From Agroathelia rolfsii (lineage: Eukaryota; Basidiomycota; Agaricomycetes; Amylocorticiales; Amylocorticiaceae), in contig JABRWF010000002.1 of assembly GCA_018343915.1 (NCBI GenBank), forward strand, positions 2,418,001 through 2,482,000: a stretch of DNA of 64,000 nt, read 5' to 3'. A program made the position numbers and the translations under genes. The notes beneath the pieces were generated by a model, which was not told the origin of the DNA, searched no databases, and worked only from the letters and a program-made list of their open reading frames with translations. Shown here in pieces: positions 10,188-23,223 of the stretch (position 1 is the first letter of the stretch; the number at the start of each line of letters is the position of its first letter).

Positions 10188-12749
10188 ATGTCTACCAGCG
10201 GACAGGACCGTCGTACACAAGAGACAGAGACTGCCCATGTTACTGCGGAGCAACACGCCGCTGAGCTGCAGAATCAATCCCAGGCTCTAACGGCTAGGGA
10301 GAAGCTCAGCGCATACATGACCATTGCGGCTGCTGCATTCGGTCTGATCAGCGATGGATGTGAGTCGGTGGTTTGCTATACTACATTTTATCGTGACTGA
10401 TTTTCATTTAGACCAAAACAACTTGATGACCATGTCTAACGTATGATCGGCTCTTGTACTTTTTCGTTTGTGCTCAAGACCATTCGTCTTCAGGTTGTCT
10501 TCAAGAAATTATACCCCAAAGTCTACACGTCTTCAGTGTCTACGCGCGTCTCTAACTCACTTCTAGTCGGTAAGTGTTATTATCAATCGGTTTCCCACTC
10601 ACCGCTTATACGCGATTGTTCTCGTCAAGGTGCTATTATCGGTCAAATAATTGTCGGCTTGGTTTGCGACCGAGTCGGACGAAAGACGGCCCTAGTTGGT
10701 ACAACCCTCATGATTGTCCTGGGAGCGATTCTTGGCACTGCTGCTCATGGTACGCAACTCCTCTTTCAATTTTTTCTCCTCATTCGCTTATCAATAGATC
10801 CCTTAAGGCGCCCACGGCAGCGCTGAGGGGATGTTCTGGTTTTTGACATTTGCTCGCGGTATTACCGGTATTGTAAGTATCAAGTGGTTTATGATGCTTT
10901 TGCCTTTCTTTGGTCTGATTCTGATTAAAATAGGGTGTTGGTGGCGAATATCCCGCATCCTCAACTAGTGCAAGCGAAGCCGCCAATGAGAAAATGCAAG
11001 CCAATCGCGGACCTGGTGGGTGATAGCGCATATATTCTACAACTCCCACCGATGAATATTTTTATTAGTATTTATCATGGTCACCAACTTTGTTCTGAGT
11101 GTAAGTGTCTTCATCTTCAGTAATCATCCTATAGGTTAGATAGAGCTTTTTTGTAGTTTGGTGGTCCGCTCTCCGTGTCCATTTTCCTTATCGTCTTATC
11201 TGCTGCCGGAGAAAGCCACCTTTACACAGTTTGGCGCGTATGCTTTGGTATCGGTATCCTCTTGCCCCTGACGGTCCTGTTCTTCCGTCTACGGATGATG
11301 AGCTCAAAATTATATCGCAAAGGAGCCATCAAACGTTTGTAGAAGACTTCCTCATTTAGCACACTCTCGCTCATCGATGTTATTTATACAGGCCGGGTCC
11401 CCTACCAACTCGTATTAAAGCGCTACTGGAGGGCACTCATCGGTACCTGCGGCGCATGGTAAGAAGATCCGGCATGCCACTTCTCATCAAAACGTTCTGA
11501 CCTTCTGGATGATGCATTTCAATAGGTTCTTGTACGATTTCGTGAGTCTTTGCTGCAGTACCAGTGCCACTGATTACCAGCGAGCATAAAGCTGATAAGC
11601 AAAAAAATCAAGGTCACTTTCCCTAATGGCGTATTCTCTGGCACGATCCTCTCCAGTGTCGTCAAGGATGGCAACATCAAGCGCACTGCCGAGTTCCAGC
11701 TTCTGCTTGGTGCTATTGCACTTCCTGGTGTCATTGTGGGTGCATGGCTATGTAACCGCATTGGGCGTAGGAACACAGTATGTCATGCGCTGATCTTCCG
11801 CATTTTCAAATGACCTTGTTTCTCATAACAATCAATTCAGATGATGCTCGGCTTCTCCGGCTATCTAGTTTTCGGTGAGTACCGAACCGAAATATCCCTC
11901 CCATAGCAAATTCTGATGTATATTTTTTCTTTTGCCTTTTCATTGGACAGGACTAATTATTGGTTGTGCTTATGAAAAAATCACTAAAATCATTCCCCTT
12001 TTTGTTATTTTGTAAGTTTTACTTTAAGCTGGACTATCACGTCGGTGTGCTGAGCAATTTTTTTTTAAAGCTATGGACTCATGCAATCGTTCGGCAATAT
12101 GGTAAGACGACAACTGATAAATCTCCCAACACTCAAAATAATAATGAATTACAGGGCCCAGGCGATATGTTAGGTCTAACGTCTTCAGAGTTAGTACAGC
12201 CACTTTGAAGTTCATCATTTACTGACTTGGGTGTAATTTCCAGATCTTATGCAACACCTGTCCGGTAATTAACCACTTCAGATTGATTACTGCTCCAACA
12301 TCATTAACTTGCTTTACCAGTGGAACTTGTTACGGTATTTCAGCCGCCATCGGTAAAGCTGGTGCAGCCGTCGGCACGCAGGCTTTCACTCCAATTCAGA
12401 ACAATTTAGGGAAAAAGTGTGTTCTCTTGTCACTAATTAGATGTCTTTCTTTTCTCATGCTGGGACTTTGCTTAGGTGGACATTCATCATTGCCGCCATC
12501 TGCGGCACCACCGGTATTCTCGTCACGTACTTCTTCGTACCAGACATGACCGGTGTGGATCTCGCCGACGAAGATGCTAAGGTGGGTCTAGTTTGGCATA
12601 CCTTGTTGTTTTTGCTCATGGCCTCTCCTTAGTTCATGCAATATCTAGCCGATAATGGATGGGAAGGAGAAGTTGGAGAAGATGGCGACAAAGAGCTTAT
12701 TGTCGAAAAGGGTGTTACTGCGGATGACGATAGTAATGAGAAGATCTAA
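10188..12749 (+). CDS. GIT1/PHS-type MFS permease, 19 exons (500 aa)
   Basis: Nineteen exons join in phase: 10188-10359, 10412-10440, 10494-10569, 10630-10749, 10808-10872, 10934-11015, 11069-11100, 11157-11334, 11392-11458, 11526-11541, 11613-11777, 11841-11874, 11951-12011, 12071-12101, 12155-12189, 12244-12264, 12321-12416, 12476-12581, 12633-12749. The product has about 12 hydrophobic segments, ISDGYQNNLM in the first, the MFS signature GLVCDRVGRK after the second, and GVGGEYPASSTSASEAAN in the fourth, typical of the phosphate:H+ symporter/GIT1 branch. Likely substrates are glycerophosphodiesters (glycerophosphoinositol or glycerophosphocholine) or phosphate at the plasma membrane. Sequence alone does not separate these. 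Exons of 16 and 21 bases are present. It is convergent with MPE1 (152 bases) and divergent from hapX. Confidence 0.88.
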
Positions 12750-12901
12750 GTCACTTTTCTTCTACAAGCGTACTATGAATAATGCATTCATAGTTTGATT
12801 CACGATATTTTTTTACGATTGAATGTCATGTACAGCGATGTATGGTATTACTCTGTGTAATAAGTAACATTGAAGATGAGATATAAGATGTAGCAAGATG
12901 C

Positions 12902-14972
12902 TTATTCCATGAATCGGGAAACCTTATTCCCACCCTCCGCAATTTCCAAGAATTCAGAAGGACGATCCCTCTTCAGATTCCTCCGACGATTATTAACTGG
13001 AAGCCTCTGGTAGGCCCCATCCGACGTATCCTGAACCACAGGGTTCTGCATAGGCTGTGCGGGCCAATTCCCTGCACCGCCAGCAGCGCCAAAGTCAAAG
13101 TCGGGCATGCCACCAGCCATGCCTTGGGTTTGCATCTGCGCTTGTGCGGAGAGCATGCCTGCCAAAGTTTGCGCTTGCATGAGCTGCATCTGGAGCTGCT
13201 GATGCTGCGCTTCTGCTGTCTGCCGGACATGGAGGGGGAGTGAGGAGTTTTGGAGCATGGCGGATATTTGTGCGATCTGCGCTTGTAGGTGGGGGATGCT
13301 GTCAATGAGCATCTGTATGTCATTCCCTCCAGGTTGTTGTTCAGAATATAGTTCCTGATCGCTATTGGTCGATGACTGTCGAGAAAAGAAACAATCAGAT
13401 TTTGTCAATCAATCCGCCCTAGATTGTGAAGACTTACCTCTTGCTTGGAAGGATCATTGGCTGATTCTGCTGTAGTCGTTGTGCCGTCGTCCTCGTTTTT
13501 GCTTTCCTCAATCGCTTTGTCGATGTAATCGGCAACTCTTGTTCTCATAGGCTTATCCATCACGAGCTTATCCAAAGACGGCACTTTCTTGCTGCAATTG
13601 GGGCATATGAAATCGCGCTCAAGCAGATGGGTCTGGATACACTCTTCACAGTATGTCGTACCACAACACGGTGTTTTGACGGCGTCCCGAAATAATTTGT
13701 TGTCGATGGGACAAGCTAATTGTGGATCGATTGGGGCACGTTCTCTCACGTCTTCGGCGGTAAGCCCTTTACTTGATCTGGTCACTTGCTTCTTCCAAGA
13801 GACGCTGGCAAGGAGCTGAGCAGGGTTGCTTGACGAAAAAAAAAGGAATGACGTACGTGTCTGGCTGAGCAACGACCAAGCCACCCTCGGGTGTAATCAT
13901 AACACCTTGTGCGACCTGGCCGTTTTTGGCATTTTCAACTGTCTTGAGGAAGCTACGTGGGATACCAGTCGTCCGTTTGATACGAGGTCGGTTGTCATAT
14001 TCTCGATCGTTGTTCGTGGGGCAGTCTTGTATCCAATGTCCTTAAGTAGCACATAGGTCGGTCATCCTCACCAAGACAAAATAAGAAGGGACTATTCATC
14101 AAACCTTTCTGGCCACAACGATAACATACATATGCAGGTGGTAATGGTCGTTCAGTTTGATATGTCTGGTGTGTATTAGACACATGGGGCTTGCCGCCAC
14201 GAGCAAAACTTGCTCCACCGCGGGGCATATTAATACGCTGGGCACTGTGTGGTGTGCATACAAAACCAATGGTAGAGGCAAGACAGAAAGTAGATGCATT
14301 AGAAATTTATTACATGAATCAAGAGGATAGCACATAGGGTGCGATACCAACTGTGACATTTTCTCCTGGGTTTCCTCCCAGTTTGACTTTTCTGCTTGGA
14401 ACATGGCGGCCATAGCGGCTGCTTCATCTTCTGTTGTGCCTGTGAGAGTGATTGGTGCGGGCTATCATGCGTGCTTTAGGATAAGAAACAACAAGTTTAG
14501 ACAAGATATGCCACTCACAACAGCTTGCTTGACTTCTTCTTTCCCATCGAAGCGCTTCGACATAGTTCCCTTGTACCATGACCCTCCCCCTCCTGGACCT
14601 GCGCCCGGCTTTGATGTACCATCGGATGGGGTAGCATTCCCAAGATATACAGCTACAGCACCCCTACCAGGCTTGGCCGGGACGCGCTTGACTATGACTG
14701 AACTCGAACGAGGGATGATTTCGGAGTCATCCTTGAATTCTTTTTGGATACACACATCAGCATGAAACTTGCTAGAGAGCAATGCTAACTCCGAAAAGCT
14801 CGCCTTTTCCGGAGCCGTCGAGGGCGACCAAGTCAAAGTCATTTGCTTTACTCAGGCCATTTGCAATAATAATCTCTCGCTTCAAGTCGAACACAGATAT
14901 ACCAGTGCCATCAAAAGTGATTCGAGATTCATCTTTCTGGGATCTAAACTTGTAGAAAATAGAGGACGCCAT
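12902..14972 (-). CDS. MPE1: MPE1/RBBP6-type CPF subunit (562 aa)
   Basis: Seven exons: 14972-14804, 14739-14519, 14461-14352, 14244-14105, 14040-13857, 13828-13438, 13375-12902. The order is the Mpe1 one: an N-terminal DWNN ubiquitin-like domain (MASSIFYKFRSQKDESRI to IPRSSSVIVKRVP, residues 1-80), EDEAAAMAAMFQ, a CCHC zinc knuckle (CYRCGQKGHWIQDC, about 205-218, split by an intron) and a RING/U-box-like finger (about 314-353, CPIDNKLF to CPNCSKK). The tail is Gln/Met-rich. Mpe1 is a subunit of the cleavage and polyadenylation factor and an E3-like protein, acting in the nucleus. The first intron must be GC-AG: the donor is GGAAAAG|GCGAGC and no GT donor gives the right phase. The gene is divergent from the SLS1-like gene with 276 bases between starts. 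Confidence 0.92.
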
Positions 14973-15248
14973 GCAACCTGATAAAATATAAACCGATAAA
15001 ATTCACAGGGTACAATGAACTCAGCACCAAGCTGAAGTAAGTGCAGTGCTGGAAGGTGTAATGACGGTAACTTGAAGCACGACTTTTGCTTCCGGTCGCA
15101 TATTTCACCGCGACACTTGAAGTCGTTAATTGGCAATAACTCCAAGTCTCTACGGGTCCCTTGACTGTCGTGGTTCCTGCTGCCCATCCTTTGCTAGCTT
15201 GGTCGACTACGAGGGTATTCTGCCGTGCTGTCGTAAACCGCGTCATCT

Positions 15249-18200
15249 ATGTCATCTTGTGCGCTTCGAATAGCCCATAGGACTCTGTCTCGCAGTCTCA
15301 AGCAGACACCAAGACGCCGCCTTTCTTCTCAGGTTACGCTTACCGCTCACAACGATGGTCTGGGGGTGAATTACGATGCCGAACAACTCCAAGATACTGT
15401 AGAGGCCTCTGCAGATGCACCTGTCAAGAAAACTCGTTCTACACGCAAGAAGGCTGCGACCAGCGAGAATGGAGAGCCAAAGACCCGTAAGCGTTCAAAG
15501 AAGGCAGCTGCAAATAAAGCAGACGAGGTCGAGACTTCAGAGAGCGATCCCCGTAAAGACCCTCTTGAAGATAATCAAATATTTCTCACTGTCACCAAGG
15601 AACTTAGCCCCGAGCACCGGACCACGTTCATAAGAGCTGCGCCTACGATAGAAGATGTAGAAAAACACCGACCTCCCCAACACGCGGATCCTGAGAGGAA
15701 TCTCGAAGCTTATGCAAAACAATACAACGAGTCGGCAGACAGGCTTTGTCGGTCCTTCAGCAAAGAACAGCTTCGACAGGCGTTGAAGTTGTATGGTACG
15801 GTCATGGGGAAGAGTACCACCAAGTTAGAGCTCGCTGAGGCTATCATCGAAAAACACTGGGACTGGCCGTCTTTAACCGAAATGGAACGCCAGAAAAGGG
15901 ATAGAACAGAGATATCCACCGAAGGTTTGTTCAAATAACCTCTATTAGGATCACGGTCTGAATAATGCATATATAGTCTTTATGGTTGACCCTGCGCAGT
16001 TATTCGTTATTCTCGGAAAAGGTATACATATATGCGCTTCCACCACTGAGACACATGCTGAACATCATATAGATGGCTCTGATCTCCTACGTTTATCTAA
16101 TGAATTCAATGTTCACATCTCGCTCACGGCTCAACCTCTTGCTCTTCGTGTGGAAGGAGTTAAAGCCCAGCTCAAAACATTAAGTGAACGCATCAAGACT
16201 TTGAAAGAGGTATGACTTCTTGATATCTGCTTTACCTGATTGTGTGCTGAAGGATGTGATTCAAGGGTATCCTGGTAGAGTCCCTTCAGCTTCCGTCGCA
16301 AAGCGCGTTGCCTCCAGATGTCGTCCAACGTTTGTCTCGTTTAGCCGGGGCTTATGTCGAAAATGTCGATAAACATGGTAGGGTATGTATATGCGCTTGT
16401 TTTGCTCACCATATAATATTCACGGAATATTTCTCAATGTTCAGATTAAAATATGCTCAAAAGACCCTCAGAGCCTGGAAACAGCAAAACGGCTTTCTTT
16501 TCGCGCTACATACGATGTAGGTCACTGACACTCCTTCCAATACCTGACTATCATTGATTGAACCTTCCATCTTCTAGTCTGCTGGGAAAGGAATAGTCCC
16601 TAATTTGTTTCATCGACCACCCTCAGCGCCAGAGACTGCTTCGCTAGTCATGAGCCTGCTACCCAACTCCTACTCCTTGTACCCGTTCTTTTCTCCAAAA
16701 TCCTTGCCGTGGACAATGAGTACGAGTGGTGTATTCCGCATTCGTAAAGTAGGCGAATGGTTGGGTCAGGGCCGCTCTGAAGACATTGAAAGAACAGGAG
16801 GACTTGCTAGAGGCCAAGGGCAAATTATAACATCTGAGGAGTACATGCGTTGGTCATAACCTCATTCATACTAGGAACTCAATCTTCATCTATCTAGCCA
16901 ACTCACGGATATCCGGAACTTATTATTGGAGGAGTTTTCGGATAGTGAGCACTCACCGACTGTGACAGTTTCGTAAGCCTTCATATAGATTTTCATTCAT
17001 TATCAATATATTTCTGATGTTGTCACTCCCACAGTCTTGGACATGTTCTTTATACTTCTTTGGACCCCAGCCGACGCTCTACTCTGATACCACCACTTCG
17101 CGGGCACCATCCGCTTCCCAAGCTTACAAAGTGGCTAACGACCAATAGCACCCACAATGAGTTTGTGCCAAGGTCTGTGCTTCAAGGCCGCCACACTCAT
17201 ATGTGCAGAATATTAACTTCTTGTTTAACCAGTCTTCCATCAAACCTCGCAGACTCCACATCGTTGGAGGATCGACAAGTTCTTCATACATTGGTTTATT
17301 ACGCGGACACTGACAGCGATAGGAATTCAGCAGTCTTGGACCGTCAGAGATTGCAATTCGAGATTGTGTTCCACGAACCTGAGCCCCCTTCCATGGCAAC
17401 AGATTCATCTGTCTTGGACACCAGCGATGTTTTAGATGATTATGTTCCCGAAGATAGCGCCTTATCTGAGCTGGAGGATGATGATTGGCTTGATGATGAT
17501 TCGGACTTTCATGACATGGACTCTTTCTTGGATGAAACTGTGCACAGCGATGGTGCACTAAAGGAAGGCTCCTCATTGGGATTATCAAGCGGTTCAACCA
17601 CCGCAAAGCCTTCGAAGCTTTCTGATATAGATGGCACTGGAGAAAATCTGAATTCGCCGTCTTCGAGTCATCATGATGTCGTGGACTCCACGGACGATTC
17701 TTTGGCCTTGCCATCTCAAGTAGATGAGGCGAAGGCGCAAACTACGGGAGAAGATGAGCCAAGTAGCGCCACACCGGACCGAATCGTCCAAGAGGCTGTT
17801 GTGATTAAGGCTCCGGAGCCTATTATTCGTGATCCTCCGCACTGTACCGTTGGGCATGAGAAAAACGTAAACCTTCTGCTTCCAGATCGGTAAGTATCAG
17901 TTATCTCTATGATAGACACATCCTCTTAATGGATCTCAATAATCAGCACGATGGATCTCCATTTCACCGTAGCCAACGTGGGTGACATTGCACCAGAAGC
18001 CCAACCTGCGGAGCTTACGAAATACTATGAAGAGTTGCGTGTATCGTATGTATCGTTATTGAATATCTTGACTGGCCATCCATTCTAATAGTACGGTAAT
18101 AACAGTCTTGAGAAGAATAATCAACATGGACCTGCTCCTCCCGTAGTCGTCGTGCACAAAGGAATCAAGTATTATTTGCACAGTCGAATCAATATTCGCC

Positions 18201-18504
18201 AAAGTATTCGTGAAACGCCGACGACGACATCCGATGATTCTCTGGACTTTGCCAAGACTGTTTCCATCGTCAGTGAAAGGCATCTTGATCTGGAAAGTAA
18301 TGAGAAATCTGTCTTGTGCAAGGTTAGTGTGTTTTTTGCTGCAGTGACAAGCCCTTGTCTGACACGGAAAACTTATAGGTCTCATGTGCTGAGCCCAAGT
18401 CCAACGGCGAATGGCGGGCGTTCTTGCGGAAGATCGACCAATTTACGACAAGTGAATATCAATCAACGACTGCCTCCAGTGCCGACAAGGTTCTAGACTT
18501 GTGA
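15249..18504 (+). CDS. SLS1: SLS1-like mitochondrial inner-membrane regulator (about 893 aa)
   Basis: Eleven exons: 15249-15924, 15977-16021, 16073-16209, 16266-16382, 16445-16516, 16578-16840, 16898-16972, 17035-17889, 17947-18045, 18106-18322, 18379-18504. The N-terminus (MSSCALRIAHRTLSRSLKQ) is a classic basic mitochondrial presequence. A Lys/Arg-rich linker (KTRSTRKKAATSE) follows, then a region resembling the SLS family, including PAQLFVILGK, NVHISLTAQPLALRVEG, KICSKDPQSLETAKRL and NLTIxxF-like segments near the end. Yeast Sls1 is a matrix-side inner-membrane protein that couples transcription to translation of mitochondrial mRNAs. Only the first exon stands out as an ORF, and the rest is recovered by splicing. 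The exon 6 donor is uncertain: 16841 (GTACAT) or 16853 (GTCATA), which differ by four residues. An acidic stretch lies at about residues 580-650. Confidence 0.8.
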
Positions 18505-18792
18505 TAGTTATAGACATAACTGCACAGAGTCTACTAACAGCCTATTTTACTAATACCAACCCCATTCACTTACTGTAAACCTCCAATTTAATGGTTTTTG
18601 TATACACCTCTCACATCAATATCCCCCATATCGCATGAAAGATGGTATTTTGTACATTTGCACACCTAAAGGTATATGCAGATGACAAGACTTTTATAAG
18701 TAGCAGGTATCGTAAATCAAGGCACTCCGCTGACCATAAAATACAGATGAATACAGATGAAGCCAGATGCCCGGAAAACAGTGGAGAGGAGA

Positions 18793-21700
18793 CTAATGCT
18801 TTCGCTTTTTGCTGGCCTTCTCCTTCCTCTTCTTCGCTCGGGTCTCTTTGCGCATACGAGCATCGACCATCTGATATCTGCCTTTGACGCCTTTTGGCCT
18901 GCCCTTGATACCCCTATGAGCACCCTTGGCCACGACAACCTTGATCTCCTTCTTAGCCTTTGCCTGGGAGGAGAGACCTTTACGCATAAGCTTTTCAATC
19001 TGGCGTGCCTTCTCGCGCTCCGACATATCCGCCGTCTCGTTGACACCCTCAGCCTTCTTCATCGCTTTCTCAAGGCGCTGCGCCGCCTTGAACTTCTTGC
19101 GCGCCTTGGCCTCGGCGATCTTCTTGATCGGGCGCGCGTCGAGGGCACGTTGTTTCGCACGCAGTGCTGCTACGGCTTCTTTCGTGATTGGGATATTAGG
19201 CTTATAGTACTTGGCTTCGTCATCAAGGAACCAGTCTGGTAGCCCATCCTTTGAGTTGAGCGAGTAGCGGGTGAAGCCGTCATTGATCAGATGAGTTTTA
19301 GTTGTTTCTCGATTCACCAGTGCTTGGGCAAGCGTCACAGCTTCTGCGGTTAGAAGGCCACTCTCTGGAATTTAATTAAATATCTTATTGCTTTGAAAAG
19401 AGAACAGAGAATGACGGCGTACTCTTGATCTTTTCCTGCTTTACTGCGTCCTCATCTTCGTTTTCAACATCCCACATCTCCACATCGTCATCCTGCTCTT
19501 GGGGGACTATCTCATAATCGTCTTCGGAGTCCCCTTCATCATTTGAAGCCTGTAAACATACATTAGCCTGGAAAATAAATCAATTAAGTGTAACCTCGCA
19601 TACCTCGTCGACCCATTCTCCTTGCTGCGCTGCCTCGTCTGCAAGTTCATCTTCGCCATCAGTCAGCATTTCATCATCATCATCAGAGATGTTGTCCAGT
19701 CCGTCAACGCCAGCGAAGACATCCTGGCTGAACCATACTTTAGCCGTCTGACTTGGGGCCTTGGCGGGCTCATCCAATGTGGTCACCAGTTTTGATTTCT
19801 TGCTCTTTGACGACGAGAGCTCTGGAAGCTCCTCCCTCTGTCGCTTCACACCAGCTTTTGGTTTTGAACCCTCCACATCCTCCATTTCGCTGTCTTCATC
19901 CGATGAAGAATCGGAATCCTCACCAGCCCTTTCCTTCGCCTCCTCCATCTTATCCCATCCACCTTCCTCGCTTTGCTCGTCACTGCCATCTCCGCTGTCA
20001 TCTTCATCACTACCAGCAGGTTTCCTAATTCCCCGCCACTCCTCAACACCATGTTTTCGTCTCTCCTCCCTCACCTTGTACTTCGCATCACGCTCCTTCA
20101 ACCGGCTCTGGTATGCATCGTACATCCCGTCCATCTCCGCCTCAAGCGCTCTTGTTTTCCTCTCCTGCTCTTCCTCCGAATCCAGAACCTCTTCCTCCTC
20201 ATCGCTCTTATCCTCACCCGCCTCTCCATCATCATCTGACTCATCCCCAATATTGCCATCCTCGTCAACAAGGCGCATAACACCCCCCTTATTCTTCGAT
20301 AAACGCCGCTCCGCGTCGTTGAGATCAAATATATCCTCCTGTCCGCCGAGGGCAAGTGTAGGGTCACTCTGCGATAAACCAATGTCGAGCGGGGCAGTCA
20401 TCTGCAGCTGCATGCGCTGGATCGTCTTGGTTTTGAGCTCATTGGCACGCCGCCGTTGACGTTTGGTGCGCGCGGCGGCTTCGGCGTTCAGGCGCTCGAG
20501 CTGAGAGGGGTTTTTTTTTTTTTGGAAAGTTAGAAATAATAAGTGGTCTGGGTCATGGAAACAAATACAAACTTCGTCTTGGATTTGCTCTTCCTCATCA
20601 ACGTCCTGCGTGATTTCTACGGTCTCTGTGAGCTCTTCTGTGTGCTTGGTTTTACTCTCCAAACCAAGCTATTGAAAAAAGCATGAGGATTAAAATAGCA
20701 TATGAACCATTAAAAAAAAATCAGACCTCTTCACGCAACGCTGTTCGCCAGCGGAGCAGCGCTTTGAAATCACCCTTGCCGAGAACCTTAAGATCTGCAC
20801 AGTTTGCCTTGATATCCTCCGTCGTGATCTCGTTTGCGAGCCATTCCTTTTCTTCTTCCGTCTCGAATGTGATCTGGTTCGCCGTACCGAGGACAAGGAC
20901 CGGGTCCTGGGCGCGTACGAACTCGGCGGCGGGGGTCTTGTGGAAGAGGGTGTAGTCGCCGTCAGCATAACCCTCGCGCTTGCGGCGTTTCTTGTCAGGC
21001 TGGAAGACATTCATCTGGGCATTGTTGGCCGACGTGTCCTTTTCGAGTTGGCCGGAGCCAGAGGGAATGGAAGATGAGAGATCTTTGAAGACATGTTTAG
21101 GATCAAGGAATTTTGGATCAATGAATTTAGGGGCGAGGAAGTCTCGGCAGACGACGAAGATCTCTGCAGAGACGTTTCTGTATATTGTAGAATATGAGTT
21201 TTATATTGACAGAGTATGACTAGAAATGCAAAATATACGCGCCTTGACGAAGGTGGCTTGGTCGCTTCGACCTTGCCAAAGAGTTGGTTGAATACCCAAA
21301 TGAGATTGTTATAGTCCACGCTGCGGAAGACCTTGGTCACAAACGTGCCGCCCTTGACAAGGAACTCGACGGCAAGTTTGAGGGACATGAGCACGAGCTC
21401 ACTCTGGCTGTATGCATCTTGGATCCAGGCCGTACCGACGTTGGGCGCACCGTCGTGCAAGACAACATCCGCACGCCAGTCCTTGAGCTCACCACGGATA
21501 AGATTGCGACAGTGAGGCGTAGTGATGTCCGCTGCAAAGGTTACGACTCGTGGAATGGGTTTAATCGGCACCAAATCAACACCTTTAAATATTCCGATGT
21601 AAGGAGCATGTTGAGAGAATTGAAATGGTTTTTTTGAGACGCACCAACGATTACGCTATTGACAGGCATGTATTTGCTGGCAACCTGAAGCCAACCGCCA

Positions 21701-21941
21701 GGGGCGGCACAAAGATCAATAGTACAGCGGGCACTCTCCAAAAACCCATATTTCTTATTCAGTTGGATAAGCTTGAATGCCGAACGAGCACGATAACCCT
21801 GTTCTCTATACGGTAAAGCAAAATCGTTAAGAAAAACGACACTTGAAGCTGGATCACTGAGACGGCAGATAAAACTGACTTGGCAAGTTTATAGTATTTA
21901 TCTAGACGGCCCTTTCCCGTCTTTTTCTGAGCCTTTCCCAT
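18793..21941 (-). CDS. SPB1: SPB1 27S pre-rRNA 2'-O-methyltransferase (901 aa)
   Basis: Eight exons: 21941-21880, 21805-21645, 21582-21243, 21177-20727, 20668-20573, 20500-19604, 19549-19423, 19364-18793. The start [20 protein letters not shown] is Spb1-like. An FtsJ/RrmJ methyltransferase domain follows: SAFKLIQL, the SAM-binding [30 protein letters not shown] and SAEIFVVCR, providing the K-D-K-E residues. A Spb1-specific middle, long acidic runs and the C-terminal Spb1_C domain ([16 protein letters not shown], then [17 protein letters not shown]) complete it. Spb1 methylates the A-loop of 25S rRNA and is needed for 60S assembly in the nucleolus. The third intron must be GC-AG (TCAAG|GCGCGT to TACAG), as a GT donor nearby breaks the frame. 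The start is divergent from the DUF423 gene by 231 bases. Confidence 0.94.
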
Positions 21942-22172
21942 TGCTGGCAGCGAGAATGATCAGCGACAGAGACGGCGTAGATGGTGCTTGGGCTGCAGCG
22001 TGGGCCGGGGCAGGCTTTTCAAGAAGCTTGAAATTTCGACCGGAAGCAAAACATATCACATGGCATGACAAGAAGCTGCTGACGCAGTGACGACAGTAGG
22101 AATAAGTATGACTGGCCTTATGCCGGTCATTGCTCTTAGAATTGTACATTTTCCTTTGTGTGATAGACCAAA

Positions 22173-22835
22173 ATGTCTCGTATTCCTCTCTTGGGTGGCG
22201 GTCGTCCTGGCCCAGCAACTTTATGGCGGGCTGGTGCATTTTTGGGTGCGCTAGACTTTTGTCCTCGGCGGCGTCTAAACAAACTCAATAACTCATGCAA
22301 ACGGTCGGTCGATAGCCACTGCCGGCGTGGTTACAGGCGCATTTGGCGCCCATGGACTTAGGAATCGTGCCGGGATAAAGCCAGAGCAGATACAAGCCTT
22401 CCAAACAGCATCACAATATTCTGTGGGTACCCAGTATGCTGTTAGCGATGGGTATATGTATTGAGTCATTTTCTGCGCAGATGTTCAATGGACTATCGCT
22501 GCTTGTCATTTCGATGCACCCTCGGTTCTCGACGCATTTGGCTGGTACATTAATTACCACCGGCTCTGTATTGTTCTCGGGGTCTATCTGGGGCCTAGTC
22601 GCGTTAAACGATGATAGGTATGGAAACGATTATTACTTTTTCTGGCGTACTCGTGCCTCGTGGCGGTTGCACACTCATATGATTATTGTTTGCCAGGTTC
22701 AAATTCCTTGGGCCTGTCACGCCGCTCGGAGGGTTGTTTATGATTGCTGGGTAAGCCGCCTGTTTTGTTCCCTACAATGGTCACACTAAAAGCGAGTAAA
22801 TTAAAATCGATAGATATCTCTCGCTTATGTTCTGA
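22173..22835 (+). CDS. DUF423/TMEM256-type small membrane protein (130 aa)
   Basis: Five exons: 22173-22245, 22316-22422, 22481-22617, 22697-22750, 22814-22835. The product has four hydrophobic segments with the family landmarks ATAGVVTGAFGAHGLRNR, FQTASQY, a central LSLLVISM helix, LVALNDDRFKFLGPVTPLGG and a short C-terminal LFMIAGYLSLMF. DUF423 proteins are small four-helix membrane proteins from bacteria to animals (TMEM256), with no agreed function. The second-exon donor is GTGGGT, chosen because only this cut keeps the frame into MFNGLSLL. The last exon (22 bases) is the least certain. Without it the frame would stop at TAA directly after LFMIAG. The gene shares a 231-base divergent promoter with SPB1. 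Confidence 0.78.
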
Positions 22836-23223
22836 GATCAAGTAGCTACTAATACTACCTACCTAGTAGTAGAGTAGAAAATAGAAACTAATAAAACGCG
22901 GTCACGTTGTGTTGGCTGTTTCGTGTATTGGGATTGACATCATCCTGCCCGGCGAGATTCAAGCTCCGACCCGGCATGCCAGTGGCCAATCGATGGTCGA
23001 CTCTTCTCTCCGCCTTGTCCTTGTCCTCGACTCGTCCATCCGCTCGGTCTACTCGACTGTCTCTCTTCTTCTCCCTTTTCTTGTATATTGCTTTCTATTT
23101 CCATCAGACCCTGCTATCCTGCTCCGCCATCATCTCTCTTGGTGAGCATCTCTCCTGATCCTCTGCGATAATATATACCCTGCCCCTTATTGACACATAC
23201 TCTTCCTAGATCCGCTTGTAATC
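22836..23223 (+). promoter_or_regulatory. Upstream region of the zinc-finger gene
   Basis: 388 bases without a supportable gene. It becomes pyrimidine-rich after 23010, as is common in fungal promoters. A TATA-like TATATA lies at 23172-23177, about 50 bases before the ATG at 23224. Short repeats of CTACTA and TAGTAG occur at 22845-22875. Confidence 0.45.

Noticed and set aside
19761..20459. 232-codon plus frame opposite SPB1
   Set aside because: It is the reverse of the acidic Asp/Glu/Ser runs of SPB1, which read as Ser/Ile/Leu on the other strand.
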